From Azotobacter paspali (GTDB lineage: Bacteria; Pseudomonadota; Gammaproteobacteria; Pseudomonadales; Pseudomonadaceae): a stretch of DNA of 64,000 bases. The position numbers were made by a program, and so were the translations under genes. The stretch is from the NCBI RefSeq assembly GCF_042434745.1, contig NZ_JBHLSS010000003.1; one strand, given 5' to 3'. Shown here piece after piece: positions 53,770-62,993 of this stretch. Position 1 is the stretch's first letter; every line of letters starts with the position of its first letter. The notes beneath the pieces are model-generated. The model ran no database searches and was not told where the DNA came from. It saw only the letters and a program-made list of their open reading frames with translations.

Positions 53770-54387
53770 ATGCGGGTATCGGCCATGCCATGGACCTTCA
53801 GGCCAGCCAGGCGCGAGCCGGTGGTTTGGGAACTGAGCCAGGTCCGGGTGTCGGTCCGAAAGTGGAGTAATCGGTTGGGCGGATTCCTGTGCTTCCTTCT
53901 GCTATTGTTCTTGGCAGTGGGCTTTGCGGTTGTTCATAACCTTGCCGCGCCGTTCATGGTGCGCTTCGTGGAGGACGGTATGGCTCGGGCTCGTCGCCGA
54001 ATGAATAGTGCTTCCAAGCAAGTAGTCGAGTTGGCAATGACTGTGCCGCTTGTCGTCGCGCAGCGCATGGCACGCATGGCCATGGCGGGGACGGCTCCGA
54101 CCGCCAAGGACCGACGCGAGTTCCAACTGATGGGAACGGAAAAGGTGGCCGCCTTCGGTGAGTCCTGGATGGCCATGTACCTGCAGATGTTCCATGCCAA
54201 TCAGGAGCTGGCCTTCTCGCTGATGAGGACGTGGAACCCGATGCTGGTCGGCAAGGATGCATGGTTCAAGTCGGCGCAGGCGGTTCAGTCCGCCATGCTG
54301 GATGTACTGGGCGAGGGGGTGGCTCCGCTGCATAGGCGGGTGGTGGGCAATGCCAAGCGCCTGAGCCGCTCCAGCTTTAGGCGATGA
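53770..54387 (+). CDS. Conserved hypothetical protein, phasin-like
   Basis: 205 residues from ATG 53770; a shorter version from ATG 53956 (MVRFVEDGMARARRRM) holds the conserved part. The long frame has a hydrophobic stretch (LCFLLLLFLAVGFAVVHNLA) that could be a membrane anchor. The rest is helical and amphipathic, with QVVELAMTVPLVVAQRMARM and KVAAFGESWMAMYLQMFHAN, resembling Pseudomonas proteins I recall as phasin-like or of unknown function. No ribosome site clearly favours either start. It lies upstream of nadA in the same orientation with a 180-bp gap in which only promoter-like AT-rich sequence is visible. Confidence 0.6.
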   Translation: MRVSAMPWTFRPARREPVVWELSQVRVSVRKWSNRLGGFLCFLLLLFLAVGFAVVHNLAAPFMVRFVEDGMARARRRMNSASKQVVELAMTVPLVVAQRMARMAMAGTAPTAKDRREFQLMGTEKVAAFGESWMAMYLQMFHANQELAFSLMRTWNPMLVGKDAWFKSAQAVQSAMLDVLGEGVAPLHRRVVGNAKRLSRSSFRR

Positions 54388-54567
54388 TGGCGGTGGCTCC
54401 GGCTGGCCGTGGGTAACTTTTGCAGAGTTCTCGCGGTCCTTCGGAAATCTCTTCTGAACGATATACGTCTTTTCACTCGATCTTCCCCGCCGCGCTCCGC
54501 CCTCTGTTGCCGAGCCGCAGAATGATATACTCGCTTTCCGCGCCCGTGCCTGCAGGTCCCAGCGAAT

Positions 54568-55626
54568 ATGACCCACATTTCCGAACGCTTCCTCATCCAG
54601 GCCCATCTCGATGCCAAGCAGATCAGGCCGCTGAGCGCTGAGGAAGAAGCCCATTACCGTCGCGAGATCGCCGCTGAGTTGCGCAGGCAAAACGCTGTAC
54701 TGGTCGCCCATTATTATTGCGACCCGGTGTTGCAGGCACTGGCCGAGGAAACCGGCGGTTGCGTCGCCGATTCTCTGGAGATGGCCCGCTTCGGCAGCCA
54801 GCATCCGGCCCGGACGCTGCTCGTCGCCGGTGTGCGCTTCATGGGCGAGACAGCAAAAATCCTCAATCCGGAAAAACGCGTGCTGATGCCGACCCTGGAG
54901 GCGACCTGCTCCCTAGATCTGGGATGTCCGGTGGAGGAGTTCTCTGCCTTCTGCGACCAGCATCCCGAGCGCACGGTGGTGGTCTATGCCAATACTTCGG
55001 CGGCGGTCAAGGCACGGGCCGACTGGGTGGTCACATCCAGTTGCGCTTTGGAGATCGTGGAAAGCCTCATGGACAATGGCGAGAAGCTCATCTGGGCTCC
55101 GGACCGCCATCTCGGTCGCTACGTCCAACGCGAAACCGGTGCCGACATGCTGCTCTGGGACGGCGCCTGTATTGTTCATGAGGAGTTCAAGGCCAGGCAG
55201 TTGCTCGACATGAAACAGCTTTATCCCGACGCTGCCGTGCTGGTCCATCCGGAGTCCCCGGAGGCGGTGATCGAACTAGCCGATGCAGTGGGCTCGACCA
55301 GTCAGTTGATCAAGGCTGCACAAACACTGCCCAATTCGACCCTTATCGTGGCTACCGATCGCGGCATCTTCTACAAGATGCAACAGCTTTGCCCGGACAA
55401 GCACTTCGTGGAGGCGCCCACGGCGGGGAATGGCGCGACCTGTCGTAGCTGCGCGCATTGTCCCTGGATGGCGATGAATACCCTGGAGCGTACCTTGGCG
55501 ACGCTACGTAGAGGCATCAACGAAATTTTCGTCGATCCTGTTCTGATCCCGCGGGCAGTCAAGCCACTTGCACGCATGCTTGACTTCACCCAGGCAGCTC
55601 GCCTGAAGCTCGCCAGCAATGCCTGA
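54568..55626 (+). CDS. nadA: Quinolinate synthase NadA
   Basis: 352 residues, normal for NadA. It condenses iminoaspartate with dihydroxyacetone phosphate to quinolinate, an early step of NAD synthesis, using a [4Fe-4S] cluster. Motifs visible: VLVAHYYCDPVLQ near residue 50, LMPTLEATCSLDLGCP (Cys about 113 region), VVTSSCALEI and near the C-terminus GATCRSCAHCPWMAMN, which carry the cluster cysteines. Starts at ATG 54568 (MTHISERFLIQAHL). It is convergent with the M48 protease gene on its right. Confidence 0.96.
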   Translation: MTHISERFLIQAHLDAKQIRPLSAEEEAHYRREIAAELRRQNAVLVAHYYCDPVLQALAEETGGCVADSLEMARFGSQHPARTLLVAGVRFMGETAKILNPEKRVLMPTLEATCSLDLGCPVEEFSAFCDQHPERTVVVYANTSAAVKARADWVVTSSCALEIVESLMDNGEKLIWAPDRHLGRYVQRETGADMLLWDGACIVHEEFKARQLLDMKQLYPDAAVLVHPESPEAVIELADAVGSTSQLIKAAQTLPNSTLIVATDRGIFYKMQQLCPDKHFVEAPTAGNGATCRSCAHCPWMAMNTLERTLATLRRGINEIFVDPVLIPRAVKPLARMLDFTQAARLKLASNA

Positions 55627-55687
55627 TGGAAAGATTGCCCTCTGAAAAGGAGAGGTCCGGCCAGATCTTCGGGGGCTTTTTCACAGA

Positions 55688-57121
55688 TCAGTGCAGCATT
55701 TCCTCGATCATCTTCTTTTCTTCTTTCAGTTCCTGCTGCCGGGCATCCATGCGCGCAGCCAACTGGAAATTGCTGCTGGCGCGACGCTTGGCAAAATTCA
55801 ATTGTTCGATGGCCTGGTCATAATTGCCGACCAAGGCAAAGTACTCGGCGCGGGCCTGGTGTACTCCGATGATGTCGCCGGACAGGCCGCGAACTTCCGC
55901 GGCCATGTACCAGACATCCGGGTCCTGAGGACGATTGGCGAGCAACTCGTTGAGTATTTTCTCCGCTGCTGCCGGCTGATTCTGCTTGAGCAAGAGGTCT
56001 GCCTGAGCTTGGCGCAACGGGTAGTTGTCCTGATACAGGGTGAGTAGGCGCTTGATCCGAGCTTCGGCTTCCGCAAGGCGGTTGGCGGTGATGTCCAGGG
56101 CAGCCGCGGCAAGATTGTAGTCGATGTCGTTGGGCGACGTGTTGAGTAGGGGCAGTAGCGTTTCCCTGGCTTCGTTGAGCTGGCCGCTCTTGGTCAGGGC
56201 CAACACCAGTCCATAGCGCGCGGACGTAGATGCGGGTTGTTCGTCGAGCATGGCGCGGAAACGCTTCACGGCCATGCCAGGGGTTTGCTCGTAGATGAGT
56301 TGCACACGGGCGCGCATCAACTGGTAGCGGTGGTTGTCCTGACGGCCGCCCGGGCGATACTGCTCTGCGCGGTTACGGGTATCGGCGATGCGCGATTCGG
56401 TGATCGGGTGGGTCAGAAGGAACTCCGGTGGTTTGGCGTCGTAGCGGTACTGACGCATCAGGCGCTCGAACATGCTCGGCATGGCGCGTGGGTCATAACC
56501 GGCCCTTTCCAGATTGAGCAGGCCGATGCGGTCGGCTTCCTGTTCGTTCTGGCGGGAAAAGCGCCGCATTTCTTGCATTGCCGCCGCCTGGCTGGAGGCG
56601 ATTGCCGCCATGCCGGCGTCTCCGGCACCTGCAGCGGCAGCGATGATGCCGGCAAGCATGGTGGCCATCATGGGGAGCTGGAGGCGTTGCTGGGCTTCGA
56701 GCCCACGCGCGAAATGGCGCTGCGAGAGGTGCGCCAGTTCGTGGGCCAGCACCGCGGCGTATTCGGCTTCGGTCTCCGCGTAGAGAAAAAGGCCGCCATT
56801 CACGCCGATGATGCCGCCGGGGGCGGCAAAGGCGTTCAGTTGCGGGCTGTCGAGCAGGACGAACTCCAGGCGACGGTCCTGTACCTGGCTGGTTTCGCTC
56901 AGGCGATAGACACTGGTTTCCACATAGTCTTTCAGTTGTGCATCGGATAGGTGGGGAACCTGTCCGCGTAGCAGGCTGAGCCAGGCTCGGCCAAGCTGAT
57001 GCTCCTGAGTGGGGGATACGATGGCCGAGCTAGCATCCCCCAGTGACGGCAGATCATTGGCTGCGCCAGGGAGTGCGAGCAGGCATGCGAGAGCGAAGAG
57101 GCCGGGGCGCAGGAAATTCAT
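55688..57121 (-). CDS. M48 metalloprotease with TPR repeats, BepA-like
   Basis: 477 residues from ATG 57119-57121 (MNFLRPGLFALACLLALPGAAN), giving a clean signal peptide; an upstream ATG at 57160 would add a poor leader. The zinc site HELAHLSQRH (about residue 124) and the later Glu in RQNEQEADRIGL define the M48 protease, and the C-terminal 200 residues form TPR repeats (ARYGLVLALTKSGQLNEARETL and following). BepA works in the periplasm with the BAM complex, degrading or assisting stalled outer-membrane proteins such as LptD. The bamC gene lies 2.5 kb away. Confidence 0.93.
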   Translation of the reverse strand: MNFLRPGLFALACLLALPGAANDLPSLGDASSAIVSPTQEHQLGRAWLSLLRGQVPHLSDAQLKDYVETSVYRLSETSQVQDRRLEFVLLDSPQLNAFAAPGGIIGVNGGLFLYAETEAEYAAVLAHELAHLSQRHFARGLEAQQRLQLPMMATMLAGIIAAAAGAGDAGMAAIASSQAAAMQEMRRFSRQNEQEADRIGLLNLERAGYDPRAMPSMFERLMRQYRYDAKPPEFLLTHPITESRIADTRNRAEQYRPGGRQDNHRYQLMRARVQLIYEQTPGMAVKRFRAMLDEQPASTSARYGLVLALTKSGQLNEARETLLPLLNTSPNDIDYNLAAAALDITANRLAEAEARIKRLLTLYQDNYPLRQAQADLLLKQNQPAAAEKILNELLANRPQDPDVWYMAAEVRGLSGDIIGVHQARAEYFALVGNYDQAIEQLNFAKRRASSNFQLAARMDARQQELKEEKKMIEEMLH

Positions 57122-57259
57122 GCGGCAGGTTCTGACGTTCAAAGGCATTGCTGTATCCATTCAAGTCTAGGCGCCTCGGTGTCGGTAGGCACGCCGGGCA
57201 GGCGACTGGTCACTTCTCTATCGGCTTAGTTATCCTTGGGACCTTTTCTGGAGATTCCT

Positions 57260-57511
57260 ATGACTGATGCCGAGTGGCAGGCCGATACCTGCGATGCCGA
57301 ACTGGATGCCAGTGGCCTGAGTTGTCCGCTGCCTTTGCTCAAGGCCAAGCTTGAGTTGAACCGCTTGCCTTCCGGAGCGGTGCTCAAGGTGACAGCGACG
57401 GATCCTGGTTCGCAACGGGACTTTCATGCCTTCGCCCGGTTGGCCGGTCATCGCCTGCTCCATGAGGAGATCGAAGGAGATCGTTTCCGCTATTGGCTAC
57501 GCAAGGCTTGA
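57260..57511 (+). CDS. TusA-family sulfur carrier protein
   Basis: 83 residues from ATG 57260 (MTDAEWQADTCDAEL), preceded by GGAG. The family signature DASGLSCPLPLLKAKLELN contains the conserved CPxP Cys (about residue 22). TusA proteins pass persulfide sulfur for tRNA thiolation, molybdenum cofactor or other sulfur transfer. Which pathway it serves is not readable here. It is divergent from the M48 protease gene. Confidence 0.9.
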   Translation: MTDAEWQADTCDAELDASGLSCPLPLLKAKLELNRLPSGAVLKVTATDPGSQRDFHAFARLAGHRLLHEEIEGDRFRYWLRKA

Positions 57512-57534
57512 CGTAGGCTCGTTGGCCGCCGGGC

Positions 57535-58011
57535 TCAGCGGGATTGCTGCAAAGCCCTGGCTGCGGTCAGCACGGCGTCGACGTGGCCTGAGACCTTCAC
57601 GCCACGCCACTCCTGGCGCAGTACGCCATCCTCATCGATCAGGAAAGTGCTGCGATCGATCCCCAGATATTCCTTGCCATAGAGTTTTTTCAGCTTGATC
57701 ACATCGAACAGCTGGCAAAGCTGTTCTTCCTTGTCGCAGATCAGCTCGAACGGGAAGGCCTGCTTGCTCTTGAAGTTCTCGTGGGATTTCAAGCCGTCCC
57801 GGGAAACACCGAAGACTAGGGTGTTGGCCGCCTGGAACTCGTCGTGGCGATCACGGAAGCCCTGGCCTTCGGTGGTGCAGCCCGGCGTGCTGTCCTTCGG
57901 ATAGAAGTACAGGACCACCTGCCGGCCTCTGAGTGCGGCGAGCGAAACCGTCTGGCCGCCGGTGGCCTGGGCTTGGAAGTCGGGAACGGGCTGCTCGAGG
58001 GCGACGGGCAT
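57535..58011 (-). CDS. bcp: Bacterioferritin comigratory protein (thioredoxin-dependent peroxiredoxin)
   Basis: 158 residues, typical of Bcp/PrxQ. Active-site YFYPKDSTPGCTTEGQGFRD contains the peroxidatic Cys45; the resolving Cys found five residues later in E. coli Bcp is replaced by Gly (EGQGF), so it belongs to the 1-Cys-like branch or uses the Cys in DKEEQLCQLF. It reduces H2O2 and organic peroxides. It precedes the gcvR-like gene in transcription order by 9 bp in reverse and is probably cotranscribed with it. Confidence 0.93.
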   Translation of the reverse strand: MPVALEQPVPDFQAQATGGQTVSLAALRGRQVVLYFYPKDSTPGCTTEGQGFRDRHDEFQAANTLVFGVSRDGLKSHENFKSKQAFPFELICDKEEQLCQLFDVIKLKKLYGKEYLGIDRSTFLIDEDGVLRQEWRGVKVSGHVDAVLTAARALQQSR

Positions 58012-58020
58012 GGAGACTCC

Positions 58021-58578
58021 TTAGGGATTCTGGGGGCGCCAGGGCTCGATCAGGGCATCGAGGTTCAGGGCATCGGCGAAGTCGAGGAACTGGTCACGCA
58101 GCCAACTGATCTGGGTGCCGGCCGGCAAGGTGACGGTCAAGGTTGCGTTGAGCATGGTGCCACCGGTTTGCGGTGCCTGGTAGGTATCGCAGGTGAGGTT
58201 TTCCAGTTCGACGCGGTGGTCGATGAAGAACTGGCAGAGCTCGGCGAGAATGTCTGGCCTGTAGGCTGCGCTGACATAGGCAACGTAAGGCAATGCCTGC
58301 GGGCGATTGTCGAGGGGCTGGCTGCGGGTCAGGTTGTAGGTGAAGTCGTGCCGCTTGGCCAGCGCCGGCAGGCTTGCCTCCATGCGTGCCAATCCGTCCC
58401 AGCTGCCGGCCACCTGTACGACCAGGGCGCAAATTTCGCCGTGGCGGGTCAGGCGGGTGCTGACAACTGAGCAGCGGCTTTCCTGGCTAGCACGGCACAG
58501 CACGTTGGTCAGCTCCATGGGGGCGCCGCCGAGAACGCTGATGACGAGGAACTGTTCGCGAACGAGAGGGGTGGACAT
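58021..58578 (-). CDS. GcvR-like ACT-domain regulator
   Basis: 185 residues with two ACT domains: VREQFLVISVLGGAPMELTNVL and, in the second half, YVSAAYRPDILAELCQFFIDHRVELENLTCDTYQ. GcvR binds glycine and, in E. coli, represses the glycine cleavage operon through GcvA. In Pseudomonas the gene commonly lies between bcp and dapA, as here. Target in this organism unknown. Confidence 0.88.
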   Translation of the reverse strand: MSTPLVREQFLVISVLGGAPMELTNVLCRASQESRCSVVSTRLTRHGEICALVVQVAGSWDGLARMEASLPALAKRHDFTYNLTRSQPLDNRPQALPYVAYVSAAYRPDILAELCQFFIDHRVELENLTCDTYQAPQTGGTMLNATLTVTLPAGTQISWLRDQFLDFADALNLDALIEPWRPQNP

Positions 58579-58742
58579 GCAGCTTTCCTAAACGATGAGC
58601 CGTCGTCGCAAGAGGCGCCGAACAAAGCCAGAAGAGTAACGAAAAGCAGCGTCGAGGGGAATGCTTGGGCTTTGTGGTCAACTTGTACAAGCCAGATGGC
58701 GACAGTACCATTACGACTCATTTTTCCGGCAGGAGTGGTTGC

Positions 58743-59621
58743 ATGATTGCGGGCAGCATGGTGGCTCTGGTCACCCCCATGGATGCGCAGGGCGGTCTGG
58801 ATTGGGACGGCCTGCGCAAGCTCGTGGACTTCCACCTGCAAGAAGATACCAACGCTATCGTCGCGGTCGGTACCACGGGCGAGTCCGCGACCCTGGACGT
58901 CGCCGAGCATGTCGAAGTCATCCGTCGTGTGGTCGATCAGGTCAATGGCAGGATTCCGGTGATTGCCGGTACCGGTGCCAACTGTACCCGCGAGGCGATC
59001 GAACTGACGGCAAACGCCAAGAGCGTCGGTGCCGATGCCTGCCTGCTGGTGACTCCCTACTATAACAAGCCGACCCAGGAAGGCCTGTTCCAGCACTTCC
59101 GCGCCATTGCCGAGGCCGTGGCGATTCCGCAGATTCTCTATAACGTGCCTGGGCGCACGGTCTGCGACATGTTGCCGGAAACCGTCGAGCGCCTTTCCAG
59201 AGTGCCGAACATCATCGGCATCAAGGAGGCGACCGGTAACCTGGAGCGTGGTCGGGAGGTCTTGGCGCGCGTATCTAAGGACTTCCTGGTGTATTCGGGC
59301 GACGATCCCACCGCTGTCGAACTCATCCTGATGGGCGGCAAGGGCAATATTTCGGTGACTGCCAACGTCGTTCCGCGCGCCATAAGTGATCTGTGCGCTG
59401 CGGCCATGCGTGGCGAGGCGGCCATCGCTCGGGCTATGAACGAGCGTCTGATGCCATTGCACAAGGCGTTGTTCCTCGAGTCCAATCCGATTCCCGTGAA
59501 GTGGGCGTTGTACGAGATGGGCTTGATTCCCGAGGGTATTCGTCTGCCCCTGACCCCGTTGAGCCCCGCTTGCCACGAGCCGCTGCGTCAGGCTCTCCGC
59601 CAGATCGGTGCGCTGGCTTGA
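58743..59621 (+). CDS. dapA: 4-hydroxy-tetrahydrodipicolinate synthase DapA
   Basis: 292 residues from ATG 58743 (MIAGSMVALVTPMDAQGG), preceded by AGGAG; a TTG or ATG further upstream is not needed. Features: GTTGESATLDVAEH, the catalytic Tyr/Thr region TPYYNKPTQEGLFQHF, YNVPGRTVCDM and the Schiff-base Lys in NIIGIKEATGNLERG. It condenses pyruvate and aspartate semialdehyde, the first committed step to lysine and diaminopimelate. It is divergent from the gcvR-like gene and followed by bamC at 19 bp, as usual in gamma-proteobacteria. Confidence 0.97.
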   Translation: MIAGSMVALVTPMDAQGGLDWDGLRKLVDFHLQEDTNAIVAVGTTGESATLDVAEHVEVIRRVVDQVNGRIPVIAGTGANCTREAIELTANAKSVGADACLLVTPYYNKPTQEGLFQHFRAIAEAVAIPQILYNVPGRTVCDMLPETVERLSRVPNIIGIKEATGNLERGREVLARVSKDFLVYSGDDPTAVELILMGGKGNISVTANVVPRAISDLCAAAMRGEAAIARAMNERLMPLHKALFLESNPIPVKWALYEMGLIPEGIRLPLTPLSPACHEPLRQALRQIGALA

Positions 59622-59640
59622 TCATCGGGAAGCATTGTGC

Positions 59641-60747
59641 ATGAAGCGATTGGCCGGGCTCTCCGCCCTTGCCGTGATCCTTTCGAGTGCCAGTGGCTGT
59701 GGCTGGCTATGGGGAGAGCATGGGTATTTCCGTGACCGCGGCAGCGATTATCTCGAGGCACGGCAGACCGCTCCGATGCGCTTGCCAGCGGATGTCGAGA
59801 TCAAACGCATCGATCCGTTACTGCCGGTGCCTTTGAATGTCGCCGATTTGCAACACGACTCTGACTTCGAGGTGCCGCGCCCCCAGGCGTTGCAGAGCGG
59901 GCAGGAGGTCAACGAGTTCAGCCTGCAGCAGAGTGGCGACTCTCGCTGGCTCGTGGCTCAGCGTGCGCCAGCGGAGGTCTGGCCGATGCTCCGGCAGTTT
60001 TTCGAGGATAACGGCTTCAGCTTCTCCGAGGAGCGCCTTTCCGCCGGTGAGTTCATCACCGCCTGGCAACCGCTCGACGCACTATCCGTACCTTTGGCGC
60101 GCCGACTGGGCGGTCGTGTCTCCGGGCAGGCGGGCGAGGTCCGGGTACGTGTGCGTGTCGAACCCGGTGTTCAGCGCAACTCCAGCGAGATTTTCGTGAG
60201 CAGTGCATTGCGTCCGTCCGGTAGCGGCTCCGGCGATGGAGCGGCCGGTCGTGCCGATACTGGTCTGGATGCAGCGTTGCTCGACGAGATGAATGCCAGT
60301 CTGATGCGTAGCGCCGAGCGTGGCAGTTCGGTTTCCCTGCTGGCCGCCCGCGACTTCGATGCGCCGAGCCGTGTCACCCTTTCGCAGGACGGCAATGGCA
60401 ACCCTTTCCTGAACCTGGATGCCGATTTCGACCGGGCCTGGTCGAGCATCGGTCGCGCCCTGGAAATGGGCAATGTACGGGTCGAGGACATCAACCGCAG
60501 TCTCGGGGTGTATTACATCAACCTTGCTGAAAAGGCCGACAGGAATGAGAAGCAGGGGCTTCTCGGGCGCCTATTTGGCGGGAAGGAGGACCCGAAGGAA
60601 GTGGAGGCTCGCGCCGAACGCTATCAGGTACGCCTGACCCGGATTGCGGAGGGCATCCAGGTCACGGTGGAAAAGGACATGAATACCTTCGCTCCGGAAA
60701 GGGTGGCGCGCCGGGTGCTGAATATGCTCCAGGAACATCTGGGTTGA
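59641..60747 (+). CDS. bamC: Outer membrane assembly lipoprotein BamC (NlpB)
   Basis: 368 residues from ATG 59641 (MKRLAGLSALAVILSSASGC), with the lipobox ending in Cys20. The N-terminal unstructured part (RQTAPMRLPADVEIKRIDPLLPVP) is the segment that binds BamD; two helix-grip domains follow, with WPMLRQFFEDNGFSF and AWSSIGRALEMGNVRVEDINRS. Part of the BAM complex. It directly follows dapA, the common order. Confidence 0.95.
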   Translation: MKRLAGLSALAVILSSASGCGWLWGEHGYFRDRGSDYLEARQTAPMRLPADVEIKRIDPLLPVPLNVADLQHDSDFEVPRPQALQSGQEVNEFSLQQSGDSRWLVAQRAPAEVWPMLRQFFEDNGFSFSEERLSAGEFITAWQPLDALSVPLARRLGGRVSGQAGEVRVRVRVEPGVQRNSSEIFVSSALRPSGSGSGDGAAGRADTGLDAALLDEMNASLMRSAERGSSVSLLAARDFDAPSRVTLSQDGNGNPFLNLDADFDRAWSSIGRALEMGNVRVEDINRSLGVYYINLAEKADRNEKQGLLGRLFGGKEDPKEVEARAERYQVRLTRIAEGIQVTVEKDMNTFAPERVARRVLNMLQEHLG

Positions 60748-60858
60748 ATGCTGCACGGCCCTAGGTCGCATTCTGTGACCGTTTCGGCCATGGCATGAAT
60801 CGATGGGCGGAACCTTTCCGGTTTCGCCTATTTTGTTTGATAAAGGCGAAAAGACGCG

Positions 60859-61728
60859 ATGACTACACCTACCAGCCTCAGCCTGAAGAAAATCTATTCG
60901 GGCAAAGTCCGCGACCTATATGAAGTCGACGCCAAGCGCATGCTGATGGTGGCCAGCGATCGGCTGTCGGCTTTCGATGTGATTCTCGCCGAGCCGATTC
61001 CGGACAAAGGCAAGATTCTCACTGCCATCTCCAATTTTTGGTTCGGCAAGCTGGCTGGCATAGTGCCGAACCATTTCACCGGAGATCGGGTCGAGGATGT
61101 GGTTCCAGCCGCCGAGTTGCCCTTGGTCGAAGGACGGGCGGTGGTTGTGAAGCGCCTCAAGCCAGTGGCGGTGGAAGCCATCGTGCGTGGCTATATTGTC
61201 GGTTCCGGTTGGAAGGAATATCAGAAGGGCGGTACCGTTTGTGGCGTTCCTTTGCCAACCGGGTTGAGGGAGGCAGCCAAGCTGCCGCAACCGATCTTCA
61301 CGCCTTCTACCAAGGCGGCACTGGGCGCTCATGATGAAAACATCACATATGCACGCTGCGAAGAGATCATCGGCAAGGAGTTGGCGGCAAAAGTACGCGA
61401 TGCCTCCATTGCCCTGTACAGTACCGCCGTCGAATACGCTGCCACTCGGGGCATCATCATCGCCGATACCAAGTTCGAATTCGGTCTTGATGAGAATGGT
61501 ACCCTGACGCTCATGGACGAAGTGCTGACGCCGGATTCCAGCCGTTTCTGGCCGGCCGATAGCTATATGGATGGACGGAATCCGCCAAGTTTCGATAAAC
61601 AGTTCGTGCGTGACTGGCTGGAGTCCATCGGTTGGAACAAGCAGCCGCCGGCACCGGCGCTGCCGCTCGAAGTCGCACGGAAGACGGCCGATAAATACCG
61701 TGAAGCACTGACCCGCCTGGCCTGCTGA
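60859..61728 (+). CDS. purC: SAICAR synthase, long Ade1-like type
   Basis: 289 residues. It joins aspartate to CAIR in purine synthesis. Motifs: YSGKVRDLYEVDAKRMLMVASDRLSAFDV, VEAIVRGYIVGSGWKEYQKGG and GIIIADTKFEFGLDENG. This is the form of about 300 residues seen in yeast Ade1 and beta-proteobacteria; the usual Pseudomonas PurC is about 236 residues and begins MEKREELYRGKAKS. So the gene here is either a xenologous replacement or a second copy. It follows bamC, where purC (or a metallo-hydrolase then purC) stands in P. aeruginosa. The start ATG at 60859 follows AAAGACG. Confidence 0.9.
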   Translation: MTTPTSLSLKKIYSGKVRDLYEVDAKRMLMVASDRLSAFDVILAEPIPDKGKILTAISNFWFGKLAGIVPNHFTGDRVEDVVPAAELPLVEGRAVVVKRLKPVAVEAIVRGYIVGSGWKEYQKGGTVCGVPLPTGLREAAKLPQPIFTPSTKAALGAHDENITYARCEEIIGKELAAKVRDASIALYSTAVEYAATRGIIIADTKFEFGLDENGTLTLMDEVLTPDSSRFWPADSYMDGRNPPSFDKQFVRDWLESIGWNKQPPAPALPLEVARKTADKYREALTRLAC

Positions 61729-61852
61729 GAAGCCGGGCCGTCGCTTTGCTGCAGTACTTGCCGGAGTTAGCCAATTACCTGAATGCACACAAAAAAATCC
61801 ATGCGAGGGGGTTCGCCAAAGGCATTCGAGCTGGTATCATGCGCGCCGCCCA

Positions 61853-61942
61853 GGGGAGATGCCGGAGTGGTCGAACGGGACGGATTCGAAATCCGTTGTA
61901 TCCGCAAGGGTACCTAGGGTTCGAATCCCTATCTCCCCGCCA
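61853..61942 (+). tRNA. tRNA-Ser (anticodon CGA)
   Basis: 90 nt including the encoded CCA at 61940-61942. Acceptor stem GGGGAGA/TCTCCCC, anticodon stem with loop reading TTCGAAA, giving anticodon CGA for UCG codons, a long variable arm (TTGTATCCGCAAGGGTACC) as in all serine tRNAs, and T-loop GGTTCGAATCC. No copy of its 3' end is seen downstream, so there is no evidence of an integrated element using it as an attachment site. Confidence 0.95.
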
Positions 61943-61950
61943 TATCCAGA

Positions 61951-61983
61951 GCCTTGCAGTTCTTGAGCTGCAAGGCTTTTTTT
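61951..61983 (+). terminator. Intrinsic terminator after tRNA-Ser
   Basis: Perfect 9-bp stem GCCTTGCAG/CTGCAAGGC with an 8-nt loop, followed by seven T residues, 8 bp after the tRNA 3' end. Confidence 0.93.
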
Positions 61984-62139
61984 ATGCGATCAAGTCTTTC
62001 GCCTTTTCTCGTGACGTTCGCACGACGATATATGTCGACCGATACCATTATGCCGACAGGCCTTGGTCCGAACAGTCAGCTGATCTTTTCACACTGGCGA
62101 TGACAGGCCATCCGATGGCCTTTGAAAGATCTCTTCTGC

Positions 62140-62409
62140 TTACTCGCTGACTTGACGGACATCAAGCACGGCCCAGACTTCAAGTCCTTTCTTGCGTACG
62201 GCCTTCTCCGCTTCGAGCTTCGCTTCCAGGGTGCTGAGCGAACGAGACTTGTATTCGAACCGGAATGCCGGGCCACCAGTCAGTTTGCGTACACTCAACT
62301 CCACCAGAATGTAGCTGAATGGGTGTTTGTGCTTCTCGGGAGCGGGCTTTGTTGGGGCAAGGCCCAATGCCTCGCGCATTTCGGCTTCGGTGATTTGTTG
62401 TGAGCTCAA
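62140..62409 (-). CDS. Small conserved hypothetical protein
   Basis: 89 residues if started at TTG 62407-62409 (MSSQQITEAEMREALGLAP), with AGG 9 bp upstream. Basic, with the segment FSYILVELSVRKLTGGPAFRFEYK and a helical charged part SLSTLEAKLEAEKAVRKKG, ending VWAVLDVRQVSE. Codon use is like the neighbours. I do not recognise a family. It is convergent with the tRNA-Ser gene. Confidence 0.6.
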   Translation of the reverse strand: MSSQQITEAEMREALGLAPTKPAPEKHKHPFSYILVELSVRKLTGGPAFRFEYKSRSLSTLEAKLEAEKAVRKKGLEVWAVLDVRQVSE

Positions 62410-62993
62410 TGGGCTTACCTGTCAATTTTGAATATTGAACAAGGAAAAGTTGCCATATGAATTTAAATGCGCATCCTGATCTATCGGATGGAGCGTAATT
62501 CCATATTCATGAGGCAACGAAGCTTCGACAGCGCACTTTCTCGTTATTCTAGACCGCTGTCAGGAAAGGAGCCCTTTCATCGTATGCCAGCCTGACTGGA
62601 TTGTATCAATCTGCTTCTTGCCAGACCGGACAGTTATCGAAGAGGCTTCCATATTGTATACGAATCACGGCTGTCGGGTAGTTACCACAAGTCTCCTCTG
62701 CTTTCCAAGTAAAAATGTGCCACGGAAATGATAGCAGGCAATTGAGCGGGACAGACTCAAGCGGTTTCCGTCGTTATTGTATAACCCCATCGAGGATGGC
62801 GGGAGAGTGGAGCGCTGGAAGTCTTGCGTCAATGACCATTATAGAAAGCTTTTCAACCAGGATAACCAGCGACTGGTTGGAAGCTTCGAAGCGCGGGTTT
62901 CTATCGGCTCCCTGTCAACTTATCCTGGCCGGTCGGTCGGGCAAGAATGGTTGTGCGAACCTGAGAGTCCCGTCTGTTAGCGATACTCTTGCA
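62410..62993. other. 584-bp stretch without a convincing gene
   Basis: More AT-rich than its neighbours. One plus-strand frame at 62777-62980 reads like protein for a stretch (SCVNDHYRKLFNQDN) but has no ribosome site and no recognised family, so it may be a decayed gene fragment. No repeat of the tRNA-Ser end was found. Confidence 0.4.

Noticed and set aside
61853..62410. tRNA-Ser as an active integration site
   Set aside because: No integrase gene and no direct repeat of the tRNA 3' end were found to the right; the flanking genes look like ordinary chromosome.
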